NCBI GenBank assembly: GCA_964553715.1
Contig: CAZKKY010000019.1
Coordinates: forward strand, 1-19,482
Direction of reading: 5' to 3'
Length of the DNA: 19,482 bases
DNA from: JAGOJE01 sp964553715
Lineage (GTDB): Bacteria > Pseudomonadota > Alphaproteobacteria > Rickettsiales > Rickettsiaceae
Below are positions 1 through 7,747 of the stretch, one piece after another (positions within the stretch are counted from its first letter, which is position 1; every line of letters starts with the position of its first letter). The translations under genes were made by a program, and so were the position numbers. The notes beneath the pieces are model-generated. The model ran no database searches, was not told the origin of the DNA, and saw only the letters and a program-made list of their open reading frames with translations.

Positions 1-46
1 CAGCCAAATAATTCGCCCTGTTCACACAAGACGCCTGTAAGTACAA
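1..46 (-). CDS. possible 5' end of an unidentified gene after virD4 (cut by window edge)
   Basis: Downstream of virD4 a minus-strand reading frame stays open to the left edge. Its only in-frame start candidate before a GTG further in is a TTG at 44-46, with GAGG five bases upstream. From there it would read MYLQASCVNRANYLA and continue out of the window. The ATG at 49-51 is in another frame and stops after nine codons. The fragment is too short to assign to a family and the start is unusual, so this may be chance. If real, it would be a sixth gene of the virB8-virD4 operon. Confidence 0.2.
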   Translation of the reverse strand, partial: MYLQASCVNRANYLA

Positions 47-83
47 ATCATCCTCAATTCTCTTTAGAACGAACTTACCTTAA

Positions 84-1850
84 CTACTGACTTTCATTTT
101 TTGTTTCAGTAGATTCATCCGTACTTTCATTATTATTTCTATTACGTGGGTTATAAGGCTCTTGTGTTGGGACAAATGTAGGTGGCAGCAGCCTTTTTTT
201 GAAGAATGAATCCTCAAAATATTTAATTTTTTTCGATTTAATAGGAGGGAAGGACTCTATCAGAATTATTTGCTCATCCCTAGGAAGTTGTATAACTTCT
301 TGTGGTAGAAGTAGTGCTCTCTGTACCACAGAAGTATTAACAGTCCTAGTTGCAGTATTAAGATCAAAAAATCTAGGACTATTATATGAAGTATTTTTGA
401 CAGTTTTATTTCCGCATAATTGGGAAATTAAATTTGCTGTCTCATAGTTATTAGCAGCAAATGTAATACGAAAATAAGAGTTAGATAAAAATGAATTCAT
501 CCCGGCTTCTTCATATATGGCTTTTAGCTGCTGAGTATCTTGTACAATTAAAAATAGACGTACTCTATATCCTCTAAAATATGCTATTCCAGATCTAAAT
601 TGCTCCATTTTGCCAAGAGTTGGAAACTCGTCCATTAAGAATAACACACCAAAAGGCTCTTCTTTTAAATCAGGCATTTTACGACTTAGAAATTCTGTAG
701 ATTGCTGATAAAATACTTGCATCAGTTTCTGGAGACGATTTATGTTATCAGGAGTGATACCTACATATACAGTCACTTTCTTTTTTTTAAGTTCTTGCAT
801 ATTAAAATCAGAAGAAGCTGTAGCTGTGTCTATAAGAGGATTAGCCCATAGTTCTAAAGAAGAGTTCATAGTTGAAACCACACCAGAACGTTCTTTATCA
901 GCTTTTTGTAAAAATGCTGTGATATTCATAAAAGCCACAGGGTGCATTACCTCTCCTAAAGTATCAAGAACTACCGAGAGATTGTATGTTACATCGTCGC
1001 TTCTCATAGTACGGACTACTTCACCAAAAGACTTAGGTTTAGTAGGATGTGCTATTAGATAAAGAACTACAGCCATAAAAAGACTTCTAGCTTCGTTATT
1101 CCAAAAATCTTTTTCTGGCATAATTAAGTTTGCTATTTTTTGTACATCGTCTACCATTTGTCCTGGTTTTGAACTTACCCAGTCTATAGGGTTATAACAA
1201 TGAGTTAATCCATCAGGATTTGATGGCTCCCACACGAATACATCTTGTCCACGTTTTGCTCTCCATCCACTAGTAAAATCGTAATTTTCAAGCTTGATAT
1301 CATGGACTACTACAGAATCTTCCCAAAATAAGAGATTCGGAATTACGAAACCAACGCCTTTACCAGAACCCGTAGGAGCAAACAGTAATGCGTGCGCAAA
1401 TCCATCTGCTACAAAATAACCACCACTATCTATTCCTAATAACATACCTTTTTTGGCCCTAAGATTAGCATCTTCAATTTCATCATCTGTTGCCCATCTT
1501 GCATCCCCATATATTTTTTCTTTGACAGAACTAGATGGCTTCCATTTTTTTATTGATTTAAAGAAAATAAGATACAAAATGATAGAAACAGTAGATGGAC
1601 CAAACAAAGTAAAGCAAAGTTTTACTTTTAAGTAATTATAAGCCTCTGGCGGCAACATATTCCAATTTTTTATAAGCCATATAGACCATTGCTTGAATAT
1701 CAAAACTGGTGTCATATTAGCATTGATAAAAGTGACTTGATTTGTAAATAATGCGGTCAAAGCTCCGCTAATCCATAAAATGGAAAAAATTCCCATAATA
1801 TGCAGCATGAATTTTGATATCTTATCCCCAATTCTTGTCATAGTAGACAT
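84..1850 (-). CDS. virD4: VirD4 type IV secretion coupling ATPase
   Basis: This is the type IV coupling protein, an inner-membrane hexameric ATPase of the TraG/VirD4 family that brings substrates to the secretion channel. It is 588 residues long, close to Rickettsiales homologues. Two membrane segments lie near residues 12-35 and 80-97. The Walker A motif APTGSGKG is at 158-165 and the Walker B motif LFLMDEFPTLG at about 403-413. The extreme C-terminus (about 565-588) is rich in Asn, Ser, Thr and Glu and is probably disordered, the usual place for lineage-specific substrate recruitment. It starts ATG eight bases after the virB11 stop, with GGAG inside the virB11 end; a second ATG at codon 4 is also possible. 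It is the last recognisable gene of the virB8-virD4 block. Confidence 0.96.
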   Translation of the reverse strand: MSTMTRIGDKISKFMLHIMGIFSILWISGALTALFTNQVTFINANMTPVLIFKQWSIWLIKNWNMLPPEAYNYLKVKLCFTLFGPSTVSIILYLIFFKSIKKWKPSSSVKEKIYGDARWATDDEIEDANLRAKKGMLLGIDSGGYFVADGFAHALLFAPTGSGKGVGFVIPNLLFWEDSVVVHDIKLENYDFTSGWRAKRGQDVFVWEPSNPDGLTHCYNPIDWVSSKPGQMVDDVQKIANLIMPEKDFWNNEARSLFMAVVLYLIAHPTKPKSFGEVVRTMRSDDVTYNLSVVLDTLGEVMHPVAFMNITAFLQKADKERSGVVSTMNSSLELWANPLIDTATASSDFNMQELKKKKVTVYVGITPDNINRLQKLMQVFYQQSTEFLSRKMPDLKEEPFGVLFLMDEFPTLGKMEQFRSGIAYFRGYRVRLFLIVQDTQQLKAIYEEAGMNSFLSNSYFRITFAANNYETANLISQLCGNKTVKNTSYNSPRFFDLNTATRTVNTSVVQRALLLPQEVIQLPRDEQIILIESFPPIKSKKIKYFEDSFFKKRLLPPTFVPTQEPYNPRNRNNNESTDESTETKNESQ

Positions 1851-1858
1851 ATTATATT

Positions 1859-2839
1859 TTACTCCGCATTTTTAAAATAAACTTCTGATACATAACGCTT
1901 ACCACCACTACCTCTCTTTAATTGTACAACTATATCTACAACAGCAAGTATATATTTTTTAATTTCATCCGGAGGCATTCCAAGACCTGCCTGCATAACC
2001 ATAAGCTTAAGCTGCTCTAGAGCCATTGCTGGTTCGTCCGCATGTAATGTTGAAATAGATCCAGGATGGCCAGTATTAATAGCTCTTAAGAAGCTAAATG
2101 CCTCAGCGCCACGTAGCTCCCCTACTATTATACGGTCAGGCCTTAAGCGCAGACAAGCTTCTATAAGATCTTGAGTAGATACTTTCGCTCTTCCCTGCCC
2201 CCCCTTAGAAGCAAGTAAATGGACTCTATTTTTATGATGAGGCAGACTTATTTCTCTAGCATCTTCAACAGTTATTAATCTTTCATCTTCTGGAATAGCA
2301 AGCAATGCAGCATTCGTAAAAGTTGTTTTTCCTGTAGATGTTCCTCCACTAATAATAATATTTTTTTTCGATTTAATAGCATGTTTAAGAAATTCTCCTA
2401 TATCCTTATCTTTGAGATATTTTTGTAAAATAGCAGTATTTGGGTCAACAATTTTTTCTGTAGAAGTATTATCGAAAGCTCCTCTTTTCTTGTAATCATC
2501 CAGAGTCAGTACAAGACCACTACCTTTTCTTATAGCCATAGCAACTGTTCTCAGCTCGCAAGCTGGAGGAAATACTATTTGTATACGATAACCATTAGGA
2601 AGTGTTGCTGAAAGAAGAGGGCGTTCTTCCGAAATAGTTTGTTCAGTCGACTGCGCAACAAGGCGCCCTAGTCCCATAAGATGTTCCAGATCCATTTGCT
2701 CTATATGCTCTAATCTTAAATCACCAGACTTTTCAACCCATGCTTCGCATGGTTTATTAATCATTATTTCATTTACTCCATCTTCTGCAAAAAGATTGTT
2801 AAGAGGTGTCAGATAAGATTCTAAAGCAGCATATCTCAT
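1859..2839 (-). CDS. virB11: VirB11 type IV secretion traffic ATPase
   Basis: VirB11 is the hexameric cytoplasmic ATPase that powers pilus or channel assembly and substrate transfer in T4SS, working with VirB4 and VirD4. The 326-residue length is normal. The N-terminal domain covers about 1-150. The Walker A motif GGTSTGKT is at 165-172, the Asp box LITVEDAREI at 188-197, the Walker B region RIIVGELRGAEA at 236-247, and the His box TGHPGSISTLHADEP at 256-270. All key residues are present, so it should be active. The ATG overlaps the virB10 TGA in an ATGA arrangement (2836-2839), which implies translational coupling. The family assignment is secure. Confidence 0.97.
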   Translation of the reverse strand: MRYAALESYLTPLNNLFAEDGVNEIMINKPCEAWVEKSGDLRLEHIEQMDLEHLMGLGRLVAQSTEQTISEERPLLSATLPNGYRIQIVFPPACELRTVAMAIRKGSGLVLTLDDYKKRGAFDNTSTEKIVDPNTAILQKYLKDKDIGEFLKHAIKSKKNIIISGGTSTGKTTFTNAALLAIPEDERLITVEDAREISLPHHKNRVHLLASKGGQGRAKVSTQDLIEACLRLRPDRIIVGELRGAEAFSFLRAINTGHPGSISTLHADEPAMALEQLKLMVMQAGLGMPPDEIKKYILAVVDIVVQLKRGSGGKRYVSEVYFKNAE

Positions 2840-4344
2840 TGTATTAATCTAGATTGATTTAAAGCTTGCGGAGGAAAATTGTAATCTCTGTTTACATAAA
2901 TCTTTATACGTTCTCCTTGATTTAATGTTGTAGTAGGCTTTAATGAATCATCCTTTGTTAACATATTTTTTACTTGATCTGTTAGGTCTTTAAATGCATC
3001 TTGAGAGGCCTTTTGTTGCTGAGATGGAGTAGAAGCATTAGCAGCACTAACACTTAGATTACCAGCAGAAGATGTTATTGCTGAAAGCAATGTAGAAACA
3101 GTAGCATCTGTTGCACTTGATCCGACTCCTATTGCAGTAGCACAAGCTGATTGTATAGAGGCATATCCAGGAGAGGAAATCACACCAGGCAGTGTCTGAA
3201 CAGCATTACATATAGCACTAATCTGAGCTGGGGCTCCTGCACTGCTATTTGAACTATAAGCATTAGTAGCTGCAGTAGTTATACTAGATGATAATGCATT
3301 TTGTGTAGCCGTAGTAGTAGAGGTCGCTGGTGGAGGAACAACTTTATCAAGGCCAGCTGCTATTAATATACTTATACTAGAAGATAATACAGCATTAGTT
3401 ATACGTTCCTTATATTTATTGTCTACTCTTCCTTGAATACCTTTTCTGCTTAAGCCATCAACGGTAGTACCGTCTAAATTTAATGAATATCCCGATGGTA
3501 AATCTATACGATTCCATACTATATCGATTCTACCATAATCTGCTCCACCTAGAGATGCACTAGAAGAACTGCCAAAAATTCTAGAGCCTTTAGGAATGAG
3601 AATCACTTTTCCGTTTTCAGAATAAATATCGCGTGAAACTAACGCTATCACTTCTCCTGGAAAGTCGGTATTTACAGCACTTTCCATTACAGCATCAATA
3701 ATTTTCCCCTTTCCGAGAACGTAAGATAAAGACCCTCTATAGGTAAAATCATTTTTCATTTTGGCTTCTGCTAAATTTTCTTGAGTTTGTACACCACTTC
3801 CTCCAACTAATAAAACATTCGATTTTCTCTTTGCATCAAGTCTTTTTTGCTCATCAACACTAGAAGATGGAATCACACTAGGTAGAGATGGGGAAGGTAA
3901 ACTACTTACTGAAGGAGCAATAGGTTGCAATGGTATATCAATAGTAGGAGGAGGAGCTGGCTGATCCTCAGTAGGAGTTGATGAAGATTTTGAAGTATTA
4001 TCTGAGCTCTTATCTTTTGTTGATTTTCTAGGAGATTCAATTTTCGGAAGTTCAGGCAAAGGAGGTATATAAGAATCTTGGTCTAATACAGGCTTTATTA
4101 CATTGTCTGGCCTTGCTAGAGGTGCATCCATGCTAGAGATAGAAGGCTCAGTAGCAGTTGATGTAAAGATTTGATATGCAATATAACCAAGTATTACAAC
4201 AACCACAGCAAGAATAGCTATATTACGTTTAGGATTTGTTGCAAGTTTTGATAATTCAGTATTAACTTCTACTTTATCTACTTGATCTTGCTCCGCATCT
4301 AAAGGAGTCTCTATATTTGGATCCTGATTTAAATCTTTTGACAT
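2836..4344 (-). CDS. virB10: VirB10 T4SS core-complex scaffold with a long antenna-region insertion
   Basis: VirB10 spans from the cytoplasm to the outer membrane and links ATPase energy to the outer-membrane pore. Seen here: a short cytoplasmic N-terminus, one membrane helix at about 41-60, a Pro/Ser-rich periplasmic linker (about 65-165), and the beta-barrel domain. That domain starts near YRGSLSYVLGKGKIIDA (202-218), includes VILIPKGSRIFG (247-258) and GLSRKGIQGRVDNKY (297-311), and ends with LNQGERIKIYVNRDYNF (474-490). Between residues about 338 and 450 is an Ala/Ser/Thr-rich stretch with two cysteines (C379, C401), where typical VirB10 has only the two antenna helices. The 502-residue length exceeds the roughly 380-residue Agrobacterium protein, though Rickettsiales VirB10 are generally long. 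It begins two bases after the virB9 stop, with AGG in the virB9 end as likely ribosome site. Confidence 0.95.
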   Translation of the reverse strand: MSKDLNQDPNIETPLDAEQDQVDKVEVNTELSKLATNPKRNIAILAVVVVILGYIAYQIFTSTATEPSISSMDAPLARPDNVIKPVLDQDSYIPPLPELPKIESPRKSTKDKSSDNTSKSSSTPTEDQPAPPPTIDIPLQPIAPSVSSLPSPSLPSVIPSSSVDEQKRLDAKRKSNVLLVGGSGVQTQENLAEAKMKNDFTYRGSLSYVLGKGKIIDAVMESAVNTDFPGEVIALVSRDIYSENGKVILIPKGSRIFGSSSSASLGGADYGRIDIVWNRIDLPSGYSLNLDGTTVDGLSRKGIQGRVDNKYKERITNAVLSSSISILIAAGLDKVVPPPATSTTTATQNALSSSITTAATNAYSSNSSAGAPAQISAICNAVQTLPGVISSPGYASIQSACATAIGVGSSATDATVSTLLSAITSSAGNLSVSAANASTPSQQQKASQDAFKDLTDQVKNMLTKDDSLKPTTTLNQGERIKIYVNRDYNFPPQALNQSRLIQ

Positions 4345-4346
4345 AT

Positions 4347-4772
4347 CTACCTAAGGCTTTTTTTCGGATAATAGAATCTAATTACATATACTAAGTCTTT
4401 TTCATCATCACCATCTTCAACTTCTTTTGCTACAAGATCAAACTGATAGGTCTTTTTACTAGTGATAATAGTCATATTAGTTCTAATATTTTTTTCTAAA
4501 GGCTTGATAAATAATCTGTTACCAAGAGGAGTAATCTTCCAGGCATAAGAATCCCCTAAAGAAATGGTATTAATTTCTTCGTTATTACTAAATTCGATAT
4601 AAGATTGAAATCCATAGTGCAATACTAAAAGATATACTTCATTAGGATTATATATATAAGTTTTTATCCTATTGTCTGTTGTAATTGATATATCATCATC
4701 GCTATTAGCCATAGATATGCTAACAGAAAATAATAATAAAAATGCTATAATGAATCTAACTATCATCATCAT
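4347..4772 (-). CDS. virB9: VirB9-like protein, N-terminal domain only
   Basis: This is a short VirB9/TrbG/CagX-family protein of 141 residues. VirB9 is normally about 260-290 residues and forms the periplasmic and outer-membrane ring with VirB7 and VirB10. A signal peptide is visible (hydrophobic residues about 4-20, cleavage probably near SMA-N at 20-23). The N-terminal beta-sandwich motifs are intact: GDSYAWKITPLGNRLFIKP (73-91), TNMTIITSKKTYQFDL (98-113) and YVIRFYYP (129-136). The protein ends at the point where the linker to the C-terminal VirB7-binding domain should start. virB10 begins two bases later, so no remnant of the missing domain survives here. Three consecutive ATG codons (4764-4772) overlap the virB8 end; AGGG at 4776-4779 best suits the second or third. 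It resembles the short second VirB9 copy that I recall from Rickettsia. Confidence 0.85.
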   Translation of the reverse strand: MMMIVRFIIAFLLLFSVSISMANSDDDISITTDNRIKTYIYNPNEVYLLVLHYGFQSYIEFSNNEEINTISLGDSYAWKITPLGNRLFIKPLEKNIRTNMTIITSKKTYQFDLVAKEVEDGDDEKDLVYVIRFYYPKKSLR

Positions 4773-5478
4773 CTACCCTATATCCTACTATTTGAAGACC
4801 TATTGGATTAATCTCACGCTGATCTTCTGTTAACTCCATAGAAACATAATCTATTTGTACTATGGCAATTTTGTTGTATATATTCATCGCCCCACCTGTC
4901 TCACGTATAGAAAATCTTACTACATATTTTTTTTCCTCTAACTTAGACCAAGATTTTATTGTTATATAAGTACTATTGTTCTGACCATACTTTGCGACAG
5001 GATCATTATCTTTACTATTAATGTATGATCTATATTCCCAAAATACCTGAGTGCTAGAAAATAATTTAACAGTTTTTTGTGCAATAGAACTAAAATCTAC
5101 AAAATTATAACTCTCTCTAGCAGAAAGATACCTTTTTATAAAATATCTAGTTAAAGAATCATCTCTAGATAATACATCTTCTGTCAGAGGTGTAACAATT
5201 TTAGCAGAACCTGTTGTGTCATCTATCTGAATTACAAAGGGATCAAATTTTTTGGATGTAGAAATTTTGGTAACAGCAATTACAGAAATAATAATCCCTA
5301 TTAGGGTAATACAAAGAAAAATTGCGAGTAAGTTACGTTGGACTAATGTAGACTCATACCTCTCTTCATACCAATTACGTATCGAGACTACTTTCTGCCT
5401 ATTGGCGTTGTCTGGAGCCTGGTTTTCATCTTTATTTTTGTTAAATAAAGTCTTTATATAGCTTTTTATATCAACCAC
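4756..5478 (-). CDS. virB8: VirB8 inner-membrane T4SS assembly protein
   Basis: VirB8 is a bitopic inner-membrane protein whose periplasmic NTF2-like domain nucleates assembly of the secretion channel. The 240-residue product has a charged cytoplasmic N-terminus (1-48), one membrane helix (about 49-70) and a periplasmic domain (about 80-236). That domain contains the hallmark NPIGLQIVGYRVD (224-236), in which the NPxG motif governs dimerisation. The C-terminus is acidic (DDDDS). The start is GTG at 5476-5478 with only a weak upstream AGAA; no ATG is available before the membrane helix, and an upstream GTG is closed by a stop. The last 17 bases overlap virB9. It is the first gene of the T4SS block, behind a 212-nt gap with a candidate promoter. 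Confidence 0.93.
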   Translation of the reverse strand: MVDIKSYIKTLFNKNKDENQAPDNANRQKVVSIRNWYEERYESTLVQRNLLAIFLCITLIGIIISVIAVTKISTSKKFDPFVIQIDDTTGSAKIVTPLTEDVLSRDDSLTRYFIKRYLSARESYNFVDFSSIAQKTVKLFSSTQVFWEYRSYINSKDNDPVAKYGQNNSTYITIKSWSKLEEKKYVVRFSIRETGGAMNIYNKIAIVQIDYVSMELTEDQREINPIGLQIVGYRVDDDDS

Positions 5479-5543
5479 TTCTAGTGTACCACAAATTCAG
5501 ATATTTTGCTCAATTATGACAATGAATTACCGGACAATAAACA

Positions 5544-5557
5544 AAAGATATATCTTT
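5544..5557. promoter_or_regulatory. perfect 14-bp palindrome, possible operator
   Basis: AAAGATATATCTTT reads identically on both strands and covers the candidate -10 box of the virB8 promoter (5547-5552). A dimeric DNA-binding protein here would block or remodel transcription of the T4SS operon. It contains few G/C bases, so chance in AT-rich DNA is not excluded. No known operator matches it to my knowledge. Confidence 0.35.
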
Positions 5558-5575
5558 CTATAGATTATTAGGCAA
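5547..5575 (-). promoter_or_regulatory. candidate sigma-70 promoter of the virB8-virD4 operon
   Basis: On the minus strand, TTGCCT (5570-5575) and TATATC (5547-5552) are separated by 17 bases. This would start transcription near 5540, about 60 bases before the virB8 GTG. It is the best match I found in the 212-nt gap, which holds no gene; the longest small frame is 19 codons with no lipoprotein box. The spacing is ideal but neither box is perfect. Confidence 0.4.
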
Positions 5576-5690
5576 AAAAAATTTAAAGAGTGGCTTTTCT
5601 AACGCGTAGTTCTTATAAGCCTTATGAATAAAAGGTTTTTAACGTGAAAAATATTCTTATTAGGTTTAATATAACAAACATACTTACGCC

Positions 5691-7451
5691 TTACTCTTCT
5701 ATAGGACTATCCCTTAAAACACCATCAACTTGAGTATTCCATAGATATTTATATAAACCATCAGATCTTAGTAACTCCTCATGAGTACCATCTTGCACGA
5801 TTTGCCCTTTATCAAATACCAAAATTCTATCCATATTTAATAATGTTGATAGTCGGTGAGCTATAACTATAGTAGTCTTCTTATGCATAAGAGATACCAA
5901 ACTACTTTGAATATTCTTTTCTGTAATAGAGTCTAACTGAGAAGTAGCTTCATCTAGAATTAATATAGGAGCATTTTGTAATATTGCTCTTGCAATGGCT
6001 ATTCTTTGGCGCTGACCACCTGATAGCTTAACACCTCTTTCACCCACAAGAGAATCATAACCATCTGGCAATTCTATAATAAATTCGTGAGCACATGCTT
6101 TCTCTGCAGCTTCCATTACTTCTGTATCTGTTGCATCTAACTTACCATATCTTATATTTTCCATCAAAGTTCTATGAAAAAGCATTGGTTCTTGCGGAAT
6201 AGTAGATATGTTTCTTCTAAGAGATTCTTGAGTACAATTTGCTATATTTTGCCCATCTATTAGGATTTTGCCACTATTGATATCATACATACGTAAAATT
6301 AAATTTACAAAACTAGATTTACCACTGCCAGAATACCCTACAAGACCAACTTTCTGATAAGATAAAATTTCTACTGATTTATTATAAAACAACCCTATCG
6401 CACCTTTGTAGTGAAAAGATACTTTGTCAAATAAAATAGATGGGTTTTTTATATTTAGGTCTTTTGCACCTTTTTTATCTACAATTTCTAATGGCGTAAG
6501 AACAACGCTAAGACCTTGAGAAATATTACCATGATATTCAACTACTTTTGATACATCTGTAGAAAGAGACCATAAAACGTCTATCACATGATTATTAATA
6601 GTAAATATTAAAACAAAATCACCCGCCGTAATACCACCTGTTTTAAATTTTTGAATGATGAAATATATAGATATTGACTGATAAATTAAAAAAGATAGCC
6701 CTTGAAAGATAAAAATTTTTATAAAACATAAATCTCTTTTGCGATCATCTATTCCCCATAAATCTAAGTGTTTTCTAAAATTTGTTGCTTCAAATAATCT
6801 GTTGCTAAACAATCTTATACTCGAGATATTACTAAATATATCAACTAAAAGCCCTGTGATTTTAGACCTAGATTCTGATGCAATATGGCTTAAGTCTCTT
6901 GCACTTTTTGATAAAATCATAGATCCTGAAGAGAAAATTATTATCCAAAGAGCCAAATATATAGCAAATTCTATGCCCGCCTTACTTATAACTATAACAG
7001 AAAAAACAACACCAAGAAAATGAGCCAGCATTCTCTCTATTAAAAGCTGGATCAAATCTGGAGTATTTGATCCAACATCTTTTATCTTATTTGCAATAGC
7101 ACCAGCAAAATTATTACTAAAAAAACTATGAGAATGTAAAAGAGTTTTTTGGGTTAGAACGTCTATTATATGCCTCTTAAGAGGTGAATTAAAATATACA
7201 ATAGTTAAATCCCATATTCTATATAAAGCAACCATAACGATTGCCATGCATATATAAATAGAACAAAAAAATGTAATATCTTCAAAATTTCCATCATAAA
7301 ATTGTACAGAATCTACTATTTTTTTGAAAATATATGGCCTTACACTGGTGTCAATAGACCAAGCAAAAGCAACTATTATTTGTATTAATATTGTATATTT
7401 AAATAATTTGGCATTGTCTAAAACAAATCGCCATATAGAATTCTGAGACAC
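5691..7451 (-). CDS. half-size ABC exporter (MsbA/MDR type), substrate unknown
   Basis: This is a single-chain half transporter that would dimerise to export a lipid, drug or peptide across the inner membrane using ATP. It has 586 residues. The N-terminal membrane domain (about 15-300) has hydrophobic segments near 17-33, 58-78, 140-158, 160-182, 243-265 and 273-295, consistent with six helices. The ATPase domain has Walker A GYSGSGKSS (372-380), Q-loop Q420 in IPQEPMLF, signature LSGGQ (476-480), Walker B ILILDEAT (496-503), D-loop SQLD (504-507) and H-loop H532. All catalytic residues are present. The start is GTG (7449-7451) with no clear ribosome site; a stop lies in frame just upstream and no ATG is available until codon 69. 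It stands alone between rpoC and virB8, with a promoter-like sequence ahead. Roles in lipid A or multidrug export are guesses. Confidence 0.9.
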   Translation of the reverse strand: MSQNSIWRFVLDNAKLFKYTILIQIIVAFAWSIDTSVRPYIFKKIVDSVQFYDGNFEDITFFCSIYICMAIVMVALYRIWDLTIVYFNSPLKRHIIDVLTQKTLLHSHSFFSNNFAGAIANKIKDVGSNTPDLIQLLIERMLAHFLGVVFSVIVISKAGIEFAIYLALWIIIFSSGSMILSKSARDLSHIASESRSKITGLLVDIFSNISSIRLFSNRLFEATNFRKHLDLWGIDDRKRDLCFIKIFIFQGLSFLIYQSISIYFIIQKFKTGGITAGDFVLIFTINNHVIDVLWSLSTDVSKVVEYHGNISQGLSVVLTPLEIVDKKGAKDLNIKNPSILFDKVSFHYKGAIGLFYNKSVEILSYQKVGLVGYSGSGKSSFVNLILRMYDINSGKILIDGQNIANCTQESLRRNISTIPQEPMLFHRTLMENIRYGKLDATDTEVMEAAEKACAHEFIIELPDGYDSLVGERGVKLSGGQRQRIAIARAILQNAPILILDEATSQLDSITEKNIQSSLVSLMHKKTTIVIAHRLSTLLNMDRILVFDKGQIVQDGTHEELLRSDGLYKYLWNTQVDGVLRDSPIEE

Positions 7452-7484
7452 TGAATTACAATTTTATATATTAGTATAAAGAAA

Positions 7485-7513
7485 ATTTTATCAGCTTTTT
7501 ACAAAATGGTAAA
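7485..7513 (-). promoter_or_regulatory. candidate promoter of the ABC exporter gene
   Basis: On the minus strand, TTTACC (7508-7513) and TAAAAT (7485-7490) are 17 bases apart. The -10 box is preceded by TGA, giving an extended -10 pattern. Initiation near 7478 would leave a leader of about 27 bases before the GTG. This supports separate expression of the exporter from rpoBC. Confidence 0.45.
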
Positions 7514-7664
7514 GTTATTCAAAACAAAGCAACGCCCTATTTATCTCATCACAAGCATTTAAATATGCATGATATATAACCAAAGTTTTAATATAGATGC
7601 AAGAACGAATAATTATTGTAACTCTACAGATATTGGTTTTCAGAGCAATAAAAATAAAGTGAAG

Positions 7665-7719
7665 ATGCTAGGACATAAAAGAATATTTATTATAAAATTC
7701 TTTTTAATATTCCTAGCAT
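7665..7719 (-). terminator. long hairpin after rpoC, candidate terminator
   Basis: ATGCTAGGA (7665-7673) pairs perfectly with TCCTAGCAT (7711-7719). After a small asymmetric internal loop, an inner 8-bp stem follows: AAAAGAAT (7677-7684) with ATTCTTTT (7697-7704). The hairpin starts about 28 bases after the rpoC stop and is followed on the transcript by a T-rich but interrupted tract (CTTCACTTTATTTTTATT). This fits an imperfect intrinsic terminator closing the rpoBC transcript, or a 3'-end protecting structure. The remainder of the 296-nt gap holds the exporter promoter and no convincing gene. Confidence 0.55.
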
Positions 7720-7747
7720 TTTATAGTGATAATCTACGTACTATATA

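Noticed and set aside
5574..5610. T-run downstream of the exporter gene as an intrinsic terminator
   Set aside because: The minus strand has T8 at 5574-5581, but the nearest stem is a 5-bp GGCTT/AAGCC with a 20-base loop and 11 bases before the T-run, or a 4-bp AAAG/CTTT. Neither is convincing.
5634..5681. Small minus-strand frame (19 codons) before virB8 as a possible virB7
   Set aside because: It has no lipobox cysteine and no signal-peptide pattern, so it cannot be the VirB7 lipoprotein.
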